Counted from the first letter of the stretch, positions 20,779 to 31,564 are shown. The stretch is DNA of 45,296 nucleotides from Desulfuromusa sp. (GCA_027858895.1 JAQIBX010000015.1:1-45296), one strand, 5' to 3'. Notes: a model not told the origin generated them from the letters alone. Numbers and translations are program-made.

Positions 20779-20812
20779 AAAAAAAGCCCACCAATTTGGC
20801 GGGCTTTTTTTG
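20779..20812 (-). terminator. Terminator downstream of second dctP
   Basis: AAAAAAAGCCCACCAATTTGGCGGGCTTTTTTT; the stem is complete with one G-U pair on the minus strand. Confidence 0.8.
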
Positions 20813-20838
20813 TTTTTATGTTGAGTCAGTCAACACTT

Positions 20839-21933
20839 TTAATCAAACAAAGAATAGTACGCCCTCTCAGAGATTTTACTCCAGGCTTGTTGCTGTTTCT
20901 GGAATTTGCTAAAACTCTCATAAACTTTCTTACTCATTGGGTCCTTAGCAACGATCTCCTCAAGCACCTCCACAGAATACTTTCTCAATTGCTTGACAAC
21001 ATCATCTGGGAATTTCTTGAGAACAACCCCCTCTTCCTTAACCATCTTATCAAGATAAATATTATTCTTGGTCTCAGATTCACAGAGCATCCACATGTTC
21101 GATGCCATCGTTGCTGCCACGACAATTTCCTGCAGATCTTTCGGTAAAGCTTCATAAGCACTCTTGTTAACAAAAGACTCAAGAACGGTTCCCGGCTCGT
21201 GCCAACCCGGATAGTAGTAGTACTTGGCAACCTTATAAAAACCCATTTTGTAGTCGTTATAAGGGCCGACCCACTCGGTGGCATCGATAACACCGCGCTC
21301 AAGGTTAGTGTAAAGTTCACCCCCCGGAGAAAGAACTGCCGTACCTCCAGCTTTGGCCAGGACCTTGCCACCCAGACCGGGGATCCGCATTTTCAAACCC
21401 TTGAAATCATCAATGCTCTTAATTTCACGATTGAACCAGCCACCCATCTGTACCCCGGTGTTGCCTGCAGGTAGAGGCTTCAGATTGAACTTGCTATAAA
21501 CTTCTTCCCAGAGGGCCATCCCGCCACCGGTATAAAGCCAGGCGTTCATCCCTTGCGCATTCAGACCGAACGGGACTGCAGCAAAAAACTGAGCAGCGGG
21601 AGATTTGCCGGCCCAGTAGTAAGCAGCACCATGGCCCATCTGCACCATTCCCTGGCTAACGGCATCAAAGGCTTGCAATGGCGGAACCAGTTCGCCACCA
21701 CCATAAACCTGAATATTCAGCCGTCCGCCAGACATCACCCCGATCATCTCGGCCAGTTTGTCAGCACCTTCGCCGAGAAGGGGAAAGTGTGGCGGCCAAG
21801 TTGTCACCATTTTCCAATTATAGGTTTTTTCAGCCCGAACAATGGCTGGAGCGCCAATCGTTGTTGCCGCAGCAGCCACAGCCGTAGCTGCCGTCGCTTT
21901 TTTAAGGAAATCACGCCGATTGTTTTTTTCCAT
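20839..21933 (-). CDS. dctP: TRAP substrate-binding protein, TakP-like, Tat signal
   Basis: NRRDFLKKATAATAVAAAATTIGAPAIVRA (twin-arginine); GGELVPPLQAFDAVSQGMVQMGHGAAYYWAGK, PAGNTGVQMGGWFNREI, GVIDATEWVGPYNDYKMGFYKVAKYYYYPGWHEPG. Confidence 0.9.
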   Translation of the reverse strand: MEKNNRRDFLKKATAATAVAAAATTIGAPAIVRAEKTYNWKMVTTWPPHFPLLGEGADKLAEMIGVMSGGRLNIQVYGGGELVPPLQAFDAVSQGMVQMGHGAAYYWAGKSPAAQFFAAVPFGLNAQGMNAWLYTGGGMALWEEVYSKFNLKPLPAGNTGVQMGGWFNREIKSIDDFKGLKMRIPGLGGKVLAKAGGTAVLSPGGELYTNLERGVIDATEWVGPYNDYKMGFYKVAKYYYYPGWHEPGTVLESFVNKSAYEALPKDLQEIVVAATMASNMWMLCESETKNNIYLDKMVKEEGVVLKKFPDDVVKQLRKYSVEVLEEIVAKDPMSKKVYESFSKFQKQQQAWSKISERAYYSLFD

Positions 21934-22047
21934 GAATATCTCCCGGTGATAGTTCTAGTTGTTTAGTAAAAAAATTAATGCTTCACGACAAGATATAATC
22001 CTGTTTTAAAAATGTCAAACTTCTGACAACATTTAAGTTTATATTTT

Positions 22048-23514
22048 TCAGGATAGCGGAAGATCCACAATAAAAGTAGCCCCTCCGCCCGGGGTTTCCT
22101 CAACCCAGGTATTACCGCCAGAAATCCGGGCAATTTTTGCTACGGTTGCTAACCCGATTCCGGTTCCAGAAAGTCCCTTGCTACTACTGCCCCGCTTGAA
22201 GGGTTCAAAGACTGTTTCCCGTTCCGCTGCGGCAATCCCCGAACCATGATCGACTACTACAAAGCGCACTCGATCAAAAAATTGGTGCCCAGAAACTTCA
22301 ATATGCGGATTCTGTGGGGCAGCATATTTGAGCGCATTCTCTAAAAGATTTCTGAACAGATCGGTTAACAATGATTCAGGTATCTTCACTGCTGGCAATT
22401 TATCGATCACAATTTTCGCCCGATGCTCGAGGACTTTATCTGCCAATTCAAGGAGAGCATCCTCTGCAATTCGTGTTGCATCAAGTGATTGATCGGGAAA
22501 TTTTAATTGCCCGACACGTGACAATGACAGTAGATCCTCCAACAGGTCTTTCATTTTTTCTGCGGTCTTCTTGATTTCAAAAATACATTCATGACCGAGA
22601 TCATCAAGCTGGTCACCATAACGTTCTTCAAGCAGTTCAGCAAAACCGATCAGCGGTGTGAGTGGAGAACGCAAATCATGAGAAACAGTTGAAACAAAAG
22701 CATCCAATTCACGATTTGTTTGTTGTAAGCGGCTTCTGTAGTCTAACCGCTCGGTGATATCCCGACTGACACTCAATTTGTGGGTTGGTTTTTCTGCCAA
22801 TGGATAGGGAGAATGGACAACTTCATAAGTCCGTCCGAACTCACTCAGAGTCTTTTCCTGATGAACTATGTGCCCCTGTAATACCTGCGGCAACGGACAA
22901 TCATCACACACCTGATTTCTTTGATAGATCGCCTGATAACAGGGTTTTTCACCAACTTCACCAATAATATCCAGCATCGCCTGATTGGCAAAGATGATAC
23001 GATAATTGTTATCACAGATATAAGCAGGATCAAGCATGCCATCAAGAACAGCCCAGAGGACGGCCTTCTCATTTTCAAGTTCCTGAGTACGTTCTTCGAC
23101 TGCAGCCCGAAGACTGGCTTCCAGCTTTTTGAGGCGGGAGATATCAACAAACGCTTCAATACCACCAACAATTTGACCATCATGATCACGAAGCAGGTCG
23201 ACATTTTTTGTCAGTGCGATGGTTCGACCATCTTTGTGTTGAAATGAGCAGGTTAGCCCAATATCTGGCTTGGGGGTTGTTGCAGAGAAAAGATGACATT
23301 CCATATTGCAGGGATCACCAGACAAAAAAGAACAATGCCGCCCGACTGTTTCCTCCGCTGTATAGCCGGTGATCCGCGTTGCTTCAGCGTTCCAGTAAAC
23401 AATTGTTTTGTCGATATCTATCAGGAACAGTCCGGTTGGAATGGTTTGCAGCAGCGTTTCGAGGGGATATTCGGCAAGTAACCGATAAAGGTTCGAGGTC
23501 ATCAAGTCTCCCAA
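22048..23514 (-). CDS. PAS-domain sensor histidine kinase
   Basis: Two PAS segments, H-box FVSTVSHDLRSPLTPLIGF, ATPase GTGIGLATVAKIARISGGNTWVEETPGGGATF. Start could be 23502. Confidence 0.85.
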   Translation of the reverse strand: MGDLMTSNLYRLLAEYPLETLLQTIPTGLFLIDIDKTIVYWNAEATRITGYTAEETVGRHCSFLSGDPCNMECHLFSATTPKPDIGLTCSFQHKDGRTIALTKNVDLLRDHDGQIVGGIEAFVDISRLKKLEASLRAAVEERTQELENEKAVLWAVLDGMLDPAYICDNNYRIIFANQAMLDIIGEVGEKPCYQAIYQRNQVCDDCPLPQVLQGHIVHQEKTLSEFGRTYEVVHSPYPLAEKPTHKLSVSRDITERLDYRSRLQQTNRELDAFVSTVSHDLRSPLTPLIGFAELLEERYGDQLDDLGHECIFEIKKTAEKMKDLLEDLLSLSRVGQLKFPDQSLDATRIAEDALLELADKVLEHRAKIVIDKLPAVKIPESLLTDLFRNLLENALKYAAPQNPHIEVSGHQFFDRVRFVVVDHGSGIAAAERETVFEPFKRGSSSKGLSGTGIGLATVAKIARISGGNTWVEETPGGGATFIVDLPLS

Positions 23515-23600
23515 GGGAAAACATCATGAAAAAATGAGAAGTACCCGACTATAGCACTGCATCGGCTTGCATGGAAAAATTTATTTCTTCGCCCGAAGTT

Positions 23601-24332
23601 TCATGCCGCACGTCCTATGACTGCAACATAAACCTTAGTCGCACCACCCTCAACCAATACTCGGCTGCAGGCTTCAACCGTTGCCCCGGTGGTCATAACA
23701 TCATCAATCAACAGGATCGTCCCTCCCGGAACTGTGCCCTGAAGGTTAAATGCTCCCTGCAGATTTTTGACCCGTTCTTTTGCAGACAACCCTTGCTGTG
23801 ACTCGGTCTCGTGCCCCTTGATCAACAGATTTTTAGCCATTGGCAGCTTTCTGATTCGGGCAAACTCCCGGGCAAGCAAAAGGGCTTGATTGTAGCTCCG
23901 CTGCTGTAACCGCTTGCGATGTAACGGCACCGGCACCACCAGGTCAATTTTCAGGTCACTGTCAACCCGCTGTTCAAGCAAAACTCCCAATGATCGATCC
24001 AGCCCCACTTGGCGATTGAACTTAAATTGATGAATGGCTCGCCGCAAGGATTGATCATAAAGTCCAACTGCGTAAACCTTTGCGTAAGTTGGCGGTTGTT
24101 GTATGCATCGACCGCAAAAGTGAGAACTATTGAATGTGCCGGCAAAAGGGAGCGAACAAAGGGGACAGTGGGCATCAGGAAGGGGTTTGAAGCCGGTCAG
24201 GCAATCCGCGCAAAAAACATTGGAATAATCAATTGGAAAGGTATCACCACAGAGGGGACAGGCGGGCGGAAAAAAGTGTTTAAACAGTGGCCATAAAAGC
24301 GGTCTGATTCCTGGAAATCCCCCTGTTCCCAC
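23601..24332 (-). CDS. comF: ComF family protein (amidophosphoribosyltransferase-like)
   Basis: N-terminal zinc cysteines CPLCGDTF...CADC...CPLC; PRT motif GTILLIDDVMTTGATVEAC. Confidence 0.9.
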   Translation of the reverse strand: MGTGGFPGIRPLLWPLFKHFFPPACPLCGDTFPIDYSNVFCADCLTGFKPLPDAHCPLCSLPFAGTFNSSHFCGRCIQQPPTYAKVYAVGLYDQSLRRAIHQFKFNRQVGLDRSLGVLLEQRVDSDLKIDLVVPVPLHRKRLQQRSYNQALLLAREFARIRKLPMAKNLLIKGHETESQQGLSAKERVKNLQGAFNLQGTVPGGTILLIDDVMTTGATVEACSRVLVEGGATKVYVAVIGRAA

Positions 24333-24342
24333 CGACTACCTC

Positions 24343-25869
24343 TTAATTGACCAACAATGATTGCCCAGTCATGGCGGCAGGTTTTTCCAGCGCCAGCAAT
24401 TCCAGGATTGTCGGTGCCAGATCGGCGAGAATACCGTCACGGACAGGTTGGTCCTTCCTGGCTGGATCAACAAAAATAAGTTGTACCGGATTCGTGGTGT
24501 GAGCTGTATGGGGCCGACCATTCTCATCAACCATCTTCTCACAATTACCATGATCTGCAGTGATTAGTAATTTACCACCAGCCTTTGTCATCGCATTGAC
24601 CACTCTTTCTAAACAGCTATCAACGGTTTCTACCGCGTCAATAGCAGCGTCCAGAATCCCAGTATGCCCCACCATATCGCAATTGGCGAAGTTCATAACA
24701 ATCAACTGGTATTCATCTGATTCAATCCGCTTGACCACTTCATCAGTCATTTCAATGGCGCTCATAGCGGGTTTCTGGTCGTAGGTCGCAACATCTTTTG
24801 GGGAAGGAATCAGAACTCGATCTTCACCCGGCCAAGCACGTTCAACGCCACCATTGAAGAAAAAGGTGACATGAGCATATTTTTCTGTTTCGGCAATCCG
24901 CAACTGTTTGAATCCGGCATTTGAAACAACCTCTGCGAGAATATCAGGATAGGTTGCAGACGAAAAAGCGGCAGGAAGGTCGAAAGTTTCATCATATTCG
25001 GTCAAACAAACATAATCGACTAATTGCGGTATTTTGTTACGCGGGAATTCTGTAAAATCGGCCAAAGCCAAAGCACGGGTTATTTCGCGAGCACGGTCAG
25101 CTCGGAAATTAAAGAAGATAATGCCATCCCCGTCATCAATGGTGCCCGCCGGTCCGACAACCCAAGGCTTGATAAATTCATCAGTTTGATCGGCTAAATA
25201 GGCTGCGGAAATGGCCTCTGCTGAAGAATTTGCGGGCTGGCCAACACCCTCTGTCAAAGTCAGGTAAGCTTTTTGAACGCGATCCCAACGGTTGTCTCGA
25301 TCCATCGCCCAATAACGACCTGTTATCGTTGCAACACGGCCAAGACCAATTATTTTCAGTTCATCTTCAAGTTGCTGGAGATAATCACCAGCACTTTTGG
25401 GTGGCGTATCACGCCCATCCAGAAACGCATGGATACAAACATCCTTGACCCCGAGTTGTTGTGCCATTCGCACCAAGGCATAGAGGTGGGTATTGTGAGA
25501 GTGAACCCCGCCATCCGAAAGTAGGCCGAGCAAGTGCAATTTACCGCCAGAGGCAACCAGACGTTCACAGACTCGCTTCAGAGCGAGATTGTCAAAAAAA
25601 GAACCATCTTCAATAGCCAGACTGATCCGGCTTAAATCTTGATAGATAATCCGCCCTGCTCCGATGTTCAGGTGCCCGACTTCTGAATTCCCCATCTGCC
25701 CATCTGGCAGACCAACATCTAAACCAGAAGCGCTCAATCGGCTGATCGGCCATTCCTGGCGCAAGCGATCCAAGGTTGGTGTCCTAGCCTGGCAAGCAGC
25801 ATTATTCTCACAACTTTCACTGATCCCCCAGCCATCTAAAATGACCAATGCCACCGGACCTGCTGCCAT
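24343..25869 (-). CDS. gpmI: 2,3-bisphosphoglycerate-independent phosphoglycerate mutase
   Basis: [67 protein letters not shown]. Confidence 0.95.
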   Translation of the reverse strand: MAAGPVALVILDGWGISESCENNAACQARTPTLDRLRQEWPISRLSASGLDVGLPDGQMGNSEVGHLNIGAGRIIYQDLSRISLAIEDGSFFDNLALKRVCERLVASGGKLHLLGLLSDGGVHSHNTHLYALVRMAQQLGVKDVCIHAFLDGRDTPPKSAGDYLQQLEDELKIIGLGRVATITGRYWAMDRDNRWDRVQKAYLTLTEGVGQPANSSAEAISAAYLADQTDEFIKPWVVGPAGTIDDGDGIIFFNFRADRAREITRALALADFTEFPRNKIPQLVDYVCLTEYDETFDLPAAFSSATYPDILAEVVSNAGFKQLRIAETEKYAHVTFFFNGGVERAWPGEDRVLIPSPKDVATYDQKPAMSAIEMTDEVVKRIESDEYQLIVMNFANCDMVGHTGILDAAIDAVETVDSCLERVVNAMTKAGGKLLITADHGNCEKMVDENGRPHTAHTTNPVQLIFVDPARKDQPVRDGILADLAPTILELLALEKPAAMTGQSLLVN

Positions 25870-25870
25870 G

Positions 25871-27253
25871 TTATGCCTCCCGAGCCCCGTGTGGAATCAT
25901 TTTCGGCCCCTCAATCAGTTTGGCATCCTGGATCTGTTTCCGCTCCGGTAAAACCAAGGTATCCCAGGTTTTACATTCAGGACAACGGCTGTGCCATTCG
26001 GTGAACCTGGCACCACAAGCATCACAGACAAATCCAAGCAGCAGATGACCATCGATCCCCAATGCTTTCTGGTATTCAACAATCGCTTCTTCGACATTAT
26101 TGCGGCGGCGCTGTGCTTCAGCCAAAAGTAAGTGTAGCTTGGTAAAATCGATTCCGGATGATTCCAGATCGGTCAAGTGGCTCATCGCTTCATCAACCAT
26201 TTCCAGTCGCAGACAAAGCCGTCCAAGGTACAGCTTAAGCAGCAGATCGCCACTATCAACCTGCATCTGGCTACGATAAAATGCCAGCAATGCAGCCGGA
26301 TCCTCAGCATTAATATAAAGATCTTCAAGCCGCGCCAGAAACACGCTCCTCTTCAATGCTTTGTAGCCATCCTGATAAACCTTAACAGCGTCACTATCAC
26401 GACCCGCCTGATGGTAGGCATCACCCAAGGTCACCCTTGCCGGGGTAAACTGGGCATCTTGTTTGATAATATCCCGGAAAACTTCTATCGCCTGTTCCCG
26501 GTCGCCTTTTTCAAACTCATTTCGGGCAATTTCATAACGCAATTGCCTCAATATCAACTTTTCCACATCTGCCTTAGGACCAGACTTGGATGTTTTAAGC
26601 AGCTTCCTCTGTAAAGCCAAGGCGTCCTGCCAACTGCCAAGATCGATTTGTATATCGCGCAACGCACGCATTGCTTTGCGGTTATCAGCATCTTCGGCCA
26701 GCAATTCTTTATAGATAATCATCGCCTCTTCACGGCGACCATCTTCTTCGTAAGTTGTGGCCAATTTGAAGAGAACTTCAAGCTCTTTCGGGTCAAGCTT
26801 ACGTGCTGTCTGCAACAACCCAATGCCCTCTTCGATATTGCCTTCCTGCAAAGCAACACTGGCCAGAGCCAGATGACTATCAACCCGTTGCGGGTCGCGA
26901 TCTAAAGCTTTTTTCAGCAGCGTCCGAGCTTGTTTCAAATCTCCCGAAAGCAGGCGGCCGACACCACGGCGGTAGATCAAACCAACCTCTTCAGCTTGTT
27001 TCAGACGACGTCCCCCTTTCCAGTTACGGAAAGAATAGAGAAAGGCACTTAAGAAATGTACGCCATTGCCAATCAGGAGACCAATCAACAAAACACAGAC
27101 CAACATAATTGCTGACGGTAGTGTGTAACTCAGATCGTTGGTCAAAAAAATCGTTATATCCCCAGGATTGATCCCCCAGAAATAAAGAAATCCAACCGCG
27201 AACAGGATAAAAGCTAATACGAGCAGGGCAATCAGGATCATGACCATCTCCAA
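25871..27253 (-). CDS. lapB: LapB/YciM-like TPR protein with C-terminal rubredoxin-like zinc ribbon
   Basis: N-terminal TM, TPR repeats, C-terminal [26 protein letters not shown]. Confidence 0.75.
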   Translation of the reverse strand: MEMVMILIALLVLAFILFAVGFLYFWGINPGDITIFLTNDLSYTLPSAIMLVCVLLIGLLIGNGVHFLSAFLYSFRNWKGGRRLKQAEEVGLIYRRGVGRLLSGDLKQARTLLKKALDRDPQRVDSHLALASVALQEGNIEEGIGLLQTARKLDPKELEVLFKLATTYEEDGRREEAMIIYKELLAEDADNRKAMRALRDIQIDLGSWQDALALQRKLLKTSKSGPKADVEKLILRQLRYEIARNEFEKGDREQAIEVFRDIIKQDAQFTPARVTLGDAYHQAGRDSDAVKVYQDGYKALKRSVFLARLEDLYINAEDPAALLAFYRSQMQVDSGDLLLKLYLGRLCLRLEMVDEAMSHLTDLESSGIDFTKLHLLLAEAQRRRNNVEEAIVEYQKALGIDGHLLLGFVCDACGARFTEWHSRCPECKTWDTLVLPERKQIQDAKLIEGPKMIPHGAREA

Positions 27254-27283
27254 GCTAACCCACGTTATGGGTCACAGGGTTAT

Positions 27284-27637
27284 TTACTCACCAAACTTTT
27301 CAACTTCAGCTTTACAGTCTACACAATAACGGGAGAACGGTCGAACTTCCATGCGGCGGGCAGGAATTTCTTCTTCGCAACGCATACAAAGACCGTAGAC
27401 ACCCTTATCCATGCGTTCCAAAGCGGCGTCGATATCGCGCACCCGGGATCGCTGTGTCTCACTGAGAGACATCAATACTTGCTGATTATAGCTGTTAGAT
27501 GACATATCACCAATATCTGGAACGCCATCTTTTCCCAGCGACTGGGAGGCAGCGTAAGCACGCTCAGACTCTGCTAAAACTTCGTCGCGCACCCGCAATA
27601 GGTGCGCCCTTATCTCTGCTAAATCATCTGCTTCCAT
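27284..27637 (-). CDS. TraR/DksA family zinc-finger protein
   Basis: DIDAALERMDKGVYGLCMRCEEEIPARRMEVRPFSRYCVDCKAEVEK. Confidence 0.88.
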   Translation of the reverse strand: MEADDLAEIRAHLLRVRDEVLAESERAYAASQSLGKDGVPDIGDMSSNSYNQQVLMSLSETQRSRVRDIDAALERMDKGVYGLCMRCEEEIPARRMEVRPFSRYCVDCKAEVEKFGE

Positions 27638-27664
27638 CGTTACAATCCTCCTCCATAAACCCAC

Positions 27665-28138
27665 CTACCGATTATGGTAGGGCTCATTTTTGATAATAGT
27701 GCAACTTCGATAGAGTTGTTCAAGCAAAAAAACTCTTGCCATCTGGTGTGTAAAAGTCATTTTTGATAACGACAAGAGCAAATCAGCCCGGTTACGAACG
27801 GCGGGATCAAGACCATAAGGGCCGCCGATGACCAGACACCAGGTGCGGCCACTATGCAGCATTTCCCCAGATAAAAGATCGGCTAACTGTTCTGATTCCA
27901 GATTGCGCCCGCGTTCATCAAGCACAATTAAAAAGGCTCGCTCAGGAACCTTTTCCAAAATCCGTGCTCCTTCGCGTTTGAGCAATCCGGTCGTATCCCC
28001 TTTTCGCCCCCCTTTTTCTTCTTTCAGCTCAACAATGTCCAGCGAAAAATAATGCTGCACCCGCCCGGCATATTCATCAGCTGCATTTCTCTGCCAGGTT
28101 TCGGTCAACTTACCAACGCAAATCAGTCTCAGCTTCAC
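27665..28138 (-). CDS. rlmH: 23S rRNA (pseudouridine1915-N3)-methyltransferase RlmH
   Basis: MKLRLICVGKLTETW...FLIVLDERGRNLESEQLADLL...FVIGGPYGLDPAVRNRADLLLSLSKMTFTHQMARVFLLEQLYRS-like pattern. Confidence 0.93.
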   Translation of the reverse strand: MKLRLICVGKLTETWQRNAADEYAGRVQHYFSLDIVELKEEKGGRKGDTTGLLKREGARILEKVPERAFLIVLDERGRNLESEQLADLLSGEMLHSGRTWCLVIGGPYGLDPAVRNRADLLLSLSKMTFTHQMARVFLLEQLYRSCTIIKNEPYHNR

Positions 28139-28494
28139 TGCGCTTCAGTCTGAACCAATTCAACCTCGGGGGCTTCACTCCACAACCCCTCAAGGTCATA
28201 GAATTCACGGACCGATTGTTGAAAGACATGCACCATGATCTCACCGTAATCGAGCAATACCCAGCGCCCCTGGTCCATCCCCTCAATAGCCAGTGGCACC
28301 ACATCATGCTGATGCTTAAAGTCTGTCCTGATATTTTCTGCAATTGCCTGAACCTGGCGATCGGAACGTCCAGAGGCCAGCAACAGGTAGTCGGTCAGAG
28401 AGGAGAGCCCCCGGACATCAAACAGTTTAAGATTCATTGCTTTTTTATCAAGTGCAAATTCAACGGCTAAAAGTGCAGTTTCAATGGCTTGCAA
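28135..28494 (-). CDS. rsfS: Ribosome silencing factor RsfS
   Basis: KKAMNLKLFDVRGLSSLTDYLLLASGRSDRQVQAIAENI...WVLLDYGEIMVHVFQQSVREFYDLEGLW. Confidence 0.92.
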   Translation of the reverse strand: MQAIETALLAVEFALDKKAMNLKLFDVRGLSSLTDYLLLASGRSDRQVQAIAENIRTDFKHQHDVVPLAIEGMDQGRWVLLDYGEIMVHVFQQSVREFYDLEGLWSEAPEVELVQTEAQ

Positions 28495-28513
28495 ATCAAT
28501 ACCTTCTTATCTT

Positions 28514-29155
28514 CTATTTAAAATAGAGGCTATAAGCCCTAATATGATCGATGACAGCCTGTGGAACCTGTTTCCCGACATCCCGGCTCATCGACAATTG
28601 CTGACGAATTTCTGTGGAGGATATATCCCGGCAGGTATGCGCTACTGTAATCAACGAAAATCCTGTCTCACATTGAAGATTTTTTGAGTCGGAATCATAG
28701 CAGAAGCGATCTGCGATGGCAACCGGCAGTAGCTCTTGTAATGAGCCTGAAAACCCGGGTCGGGCGGTTACCACGATGTGTGCAAATTCGAACAGTCGTG
28801 AGTAGTCTTTCCAGGTACCAATTTCCTGAAAGGAATCAAGTCCCATAATAAAAAAGTACTCGTTCTGGGGAAATTCTGTATGTAACTGCTGCAAGGTTTC
28901 GACAGAATAGCTGGGACCACCGCGACGCCCTTCAATATCGCAGCTGTAAAACATTGGATAAGCTGACAGGGCTGCATCGACCATCGCCAGCCTATGAACA
29001 AAGGAGACCTCACCTGCCAGCTGTTTGTGAGGTGGCTGGCAGGTTGGGATAAACCAGACATGATCCAGGTTGCAACCCTTCAATACCTCTTCAGCGATAT
29101 GCAGGTGGCCGAAATGAATTGGATTGAAAGTACCGCCAAGCAACCCGATACGCAT
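28514..29155 (-). CDS. nadD: Nicotinate-nucleotide adenylyltransferase
   Basis: MRIGLLGGTFNPIHFGHLHIAEEV, ISSTEIRQQLS. Confidence 0.92.
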   Translation of the reverse strand: MRIGLLGGTFNPIHFGHLHIAEEVLKGCNLDHVWFIPTCQPPHKQLAGEVSFVHRLAMVDAALSAYPMFYSCDIEGRRGGPSYSVETLQQLHTEFPQNEYFFIMGLDSFQEIGTWKDYSRLFEFAHIVVTARPGFSGSLQELLPVAIADRFCYDSDSKNLQCETGFSLITVAHTCRDISSTEIRQQLSMSRDVGKQVPQAVIDHIRAYSLYFK

Positions 29156-29165
29156 GAAATCTCCT

Positions 29166-30422
29166 TTATTCGCGGATTTGTCCGTCCCCCAGAACGACAA
29201 ATTTACGCGTGGTCAAATCTTCAAGCCCCATCGGTCCAAAAGAATGGAGCTTGGATGTTGAAATTCCGATTTCCGCACCGAGTCCCAGCTGATTACCGTC
29301 TGAAAAACGGGAAGAAGCATTAACCATCACCACACTGGAATTAATTTCACGCAGAAATTGCTGTGATAATCGATAATCGTTAGTCACAATCACCTCAGTA
29401 TGGAGAGAACCATAGGTTTCGATATGCTGACGAGCCTGCTCATAGCTGTCGACAATCCGCACCGACAGGATCAGTTCAAGGTATTCAGTTGACCAATCTT
29501 GCTCGGTTACTGGAATCAATCCAGCAAAGATCTGTCGCGACTTTTCACAACCGCGAAGCTCAACACCCGCCCGGCCCATAGCTGCTGCAACTTGTGGCAA
29601 AAACTCAGCGGCAATGTCACAGTGAATCAACAAGGTCTCCATAGCATTGCAGACACCAGGTCTCTGTACCTTGGCATTAAGGCAGATTTCCTCAGCCATC
29701 TGCAGATCAGCTGCAGCGTCAACATAGGTGTGGCAAACCCCTTTGTAGTGTTTAATAACAGGTATCCGCGAATTTTCTGCAACAAACCGGATCAGCCCCT
29801 CACCACCACGCGGGATAATAAGATCAATTTCATCTTCACGCTGCAGCAGTTCCATCACAGCATCCCGGTCACTCGTGGTCACCACCTGCAGGGCTGCTGG
29901 CGGCAAGTCCAGATCTTCTAGCACCTGCTGCAGGATAACACCAATCGCACGGTTGGAATTGATCGCCTCTGAGCCACCACGAAGAATCACGGCGTTACCA
30001 CTTTTCAGGCATAAGCCAGCGGCATCCGCGGTCACATTTGGGCGTGACTCGTAGATAATACCAATCACACCCAGCGGGATCCGTTGGCGACCGACCTGAA
30101 TACCATTAGGGCGTAGCCACATACCAGTGATTTCGCCAACCGGGTCAGGCAGAGCAGCCACCTCGCGTAAACCATCCGCCATCCCGCAAATGCGTTCTGG
30201 TGTCAGGGTGAGGCGATCTATCATTGCAGCCGCCATATTATTTTTACGCGCCCGACTGAGATCTTTTTCATTCTCCATCTGCAGCTGTTCTGAACCATTC
30301 TCCAGCGCTGCAGCCATTTTAAATAGCAACTCATTTTTAATTGCCGAAGGCAAGTTGGCTATCTGCCGTGAGGCTTGACGGGCAGCAACAGCCAGATCAA
30401 TCATCTCTGCACGGATAGACAT
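29166..30422 (-). CDS. proA: Glutamate-5-semialdehyde dehydrogenase
   Basis: LGVIGIIYESRPNVTADAAGLCLKSGNAVILRGGSEAINSN. Confidence 0.95.
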   Translation of the reverse strand: MSIRAEMIDLAVAARQASRQIANLPSAIKNELLFKMAAALENGSEQLQMENEKDLSRARKNNMAAAMIDRLTLTPERICGMADGLREVAALPDPVGEITGMWLRPNGIQVGRQRIPLGVIGIIYESRPNVTADAAGLCLKSGNAVILRGGSEAINSNRAIGVILQQVLEDLDLPPAALQVVTTSDRDAVMELLQREDEIDLIIPRGGEGLIRFVAENSRIPVIKHYKGVCHTYVDAAADLQMAEEICLNAKVQRPGVCNAMETLLIHCDIAAEFLPQVAAAMGRAGVELRGCEKSRQIFAGLIPVTEQDWSTEYLELILSVRIVDSYEQARQHIETYGSLHTEVIVTNDYRLSQQFLREINSSVVMVNASSRFSDGNQLGLGAEIGISTSKLHSFGPMGLEDLTTRKFVVLGDGQIRE

Positions 30423-31564
30423 TAATCAACCTCCTCTTCCTCGTCTATGGTCAAAACTAAATTATCGCGACAAACAACTTCGTCACGATATTTATAACCA
30501 AGGACTTTTTCAATATCTGCACACTGTTTCCCCATGATTTGCAGAGTTTCTGCCAATGAATAACTGATCACTCCTCGGGCGAACTCTGCGCCATCAAGGT
30601 TGCAAAGCCGCACTGCATCACCTCTCTCAAAACCACCATCTACACCAAGTATGCCGGAAGGCAACAGACTTTTCCCGTGCCTGATGACAGCCTCCTGACC
30701 CCCTTCGTCAATCAGCAGTTTCCCTCGCGGTTTTTTAGAAAATGCAATCCAGTGCTTTTTCGCAGACAGCTTGGACTGTGCCGGGAGAATGTAGGTACCA
30801 ACATCTTCACCGGAAAAAATCCGGGCCAAGATATTCGCACTGCGACCATTGACAATCAGCGTTCCGACCCCGCTGAGTGCTGCACGCTTGGCGGCTTTCA
30901 ACTTGGTGCTCATCCCTCCGGTACCAAGGTTGCTTTTTGATTCTCCACCCATCGCTTCAATTTCTGGTGTTACTCGTTCAACCACCGGAATCAACTGTGC
31001 GTGTGGATTCTCCGCGGGATCCTGATCGTAGAGTCCATCAACATCAGATAGGATAATCAACATATCTGCTTCCACCAGATTAGTGACCAGAGCCGAAAGG
31101 TTGTCGTTGTCACCAAAGCGGATTTCCTCAACCACAACAGTGTCATTTTCATTGACTATCGGCGTCACTCTATATTCGAGCAAAGTCATGACGGTATTAC
31201 GTGCATTCAAGTAACGGCGGCGGTTTGATAAATCATCACGCGTCAGTAAAACCTGTGCGACATTGTAGTTTAAAGCCTGGAATGTTTCCTGATACTCACG
31301 GATGATACGTGTCTGACCAATTGCTGCAGCGGCCTGTTTCTGCGGAATAGTCTGCGGACGCCCAGTAATTCCCAGCTGCCCTTTCCCGGCAGAGACCGCA
31401 CCGGAAGAAACCACAACCACCTCCAAGCCACGATCAAGCAAGTGACAAATATCCGTCGATATTGCCCCCACCCGGGCATCTTCCAGCCCGGCAACATTAG
31501 AGAGCACTCCACTACCAATCTTGATAACCACTCGTTTTACATGAGCAATTAACGCCTTACGCAT
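30422..31564 (-). CDS. proB: Glutamate 5-kinase with C-terminal PUA domain
   Basis: RVVIKIGSGVLSN, VVVVSSGAVSAGKGQLG, GTGGMSTKLKAAKRAALSGVGTLIVNG. Confidence 0.95.
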   Translation of the reverse strand: MRKALIAHVKRVVIKIGSGVLSNVAGLEDARVGAISTDICHLLDRGLEVVVVSSGAVSAGKGQLGITGRPQTIPQKQAAAAIGQTRIIREYQETFQALNYNVAQVLLTRDDLSNRRRYLNARNTVMTLLEYRVTPIVNENDTVVVEEIRFGDNDNLSALVTNLVEADMLIILSDVDGLYDQDPAENPHAQLIPVVERVTPEIEAMGGESKSNLGTGGMSTKLKAAKRAALSGVGTLIVNGRSANILARIFSGEDVGTYILPAQSKLSAKKHWIAFSKKPRGKLLIDEGGQEAVIRHGKSLLPSGILGVDGGFERGDAVRLCNLDGAEFARGVISYSLAETLQIMGKQCADIEKVLGYKYRDEVVCRDNLVLTIDEEEEVD

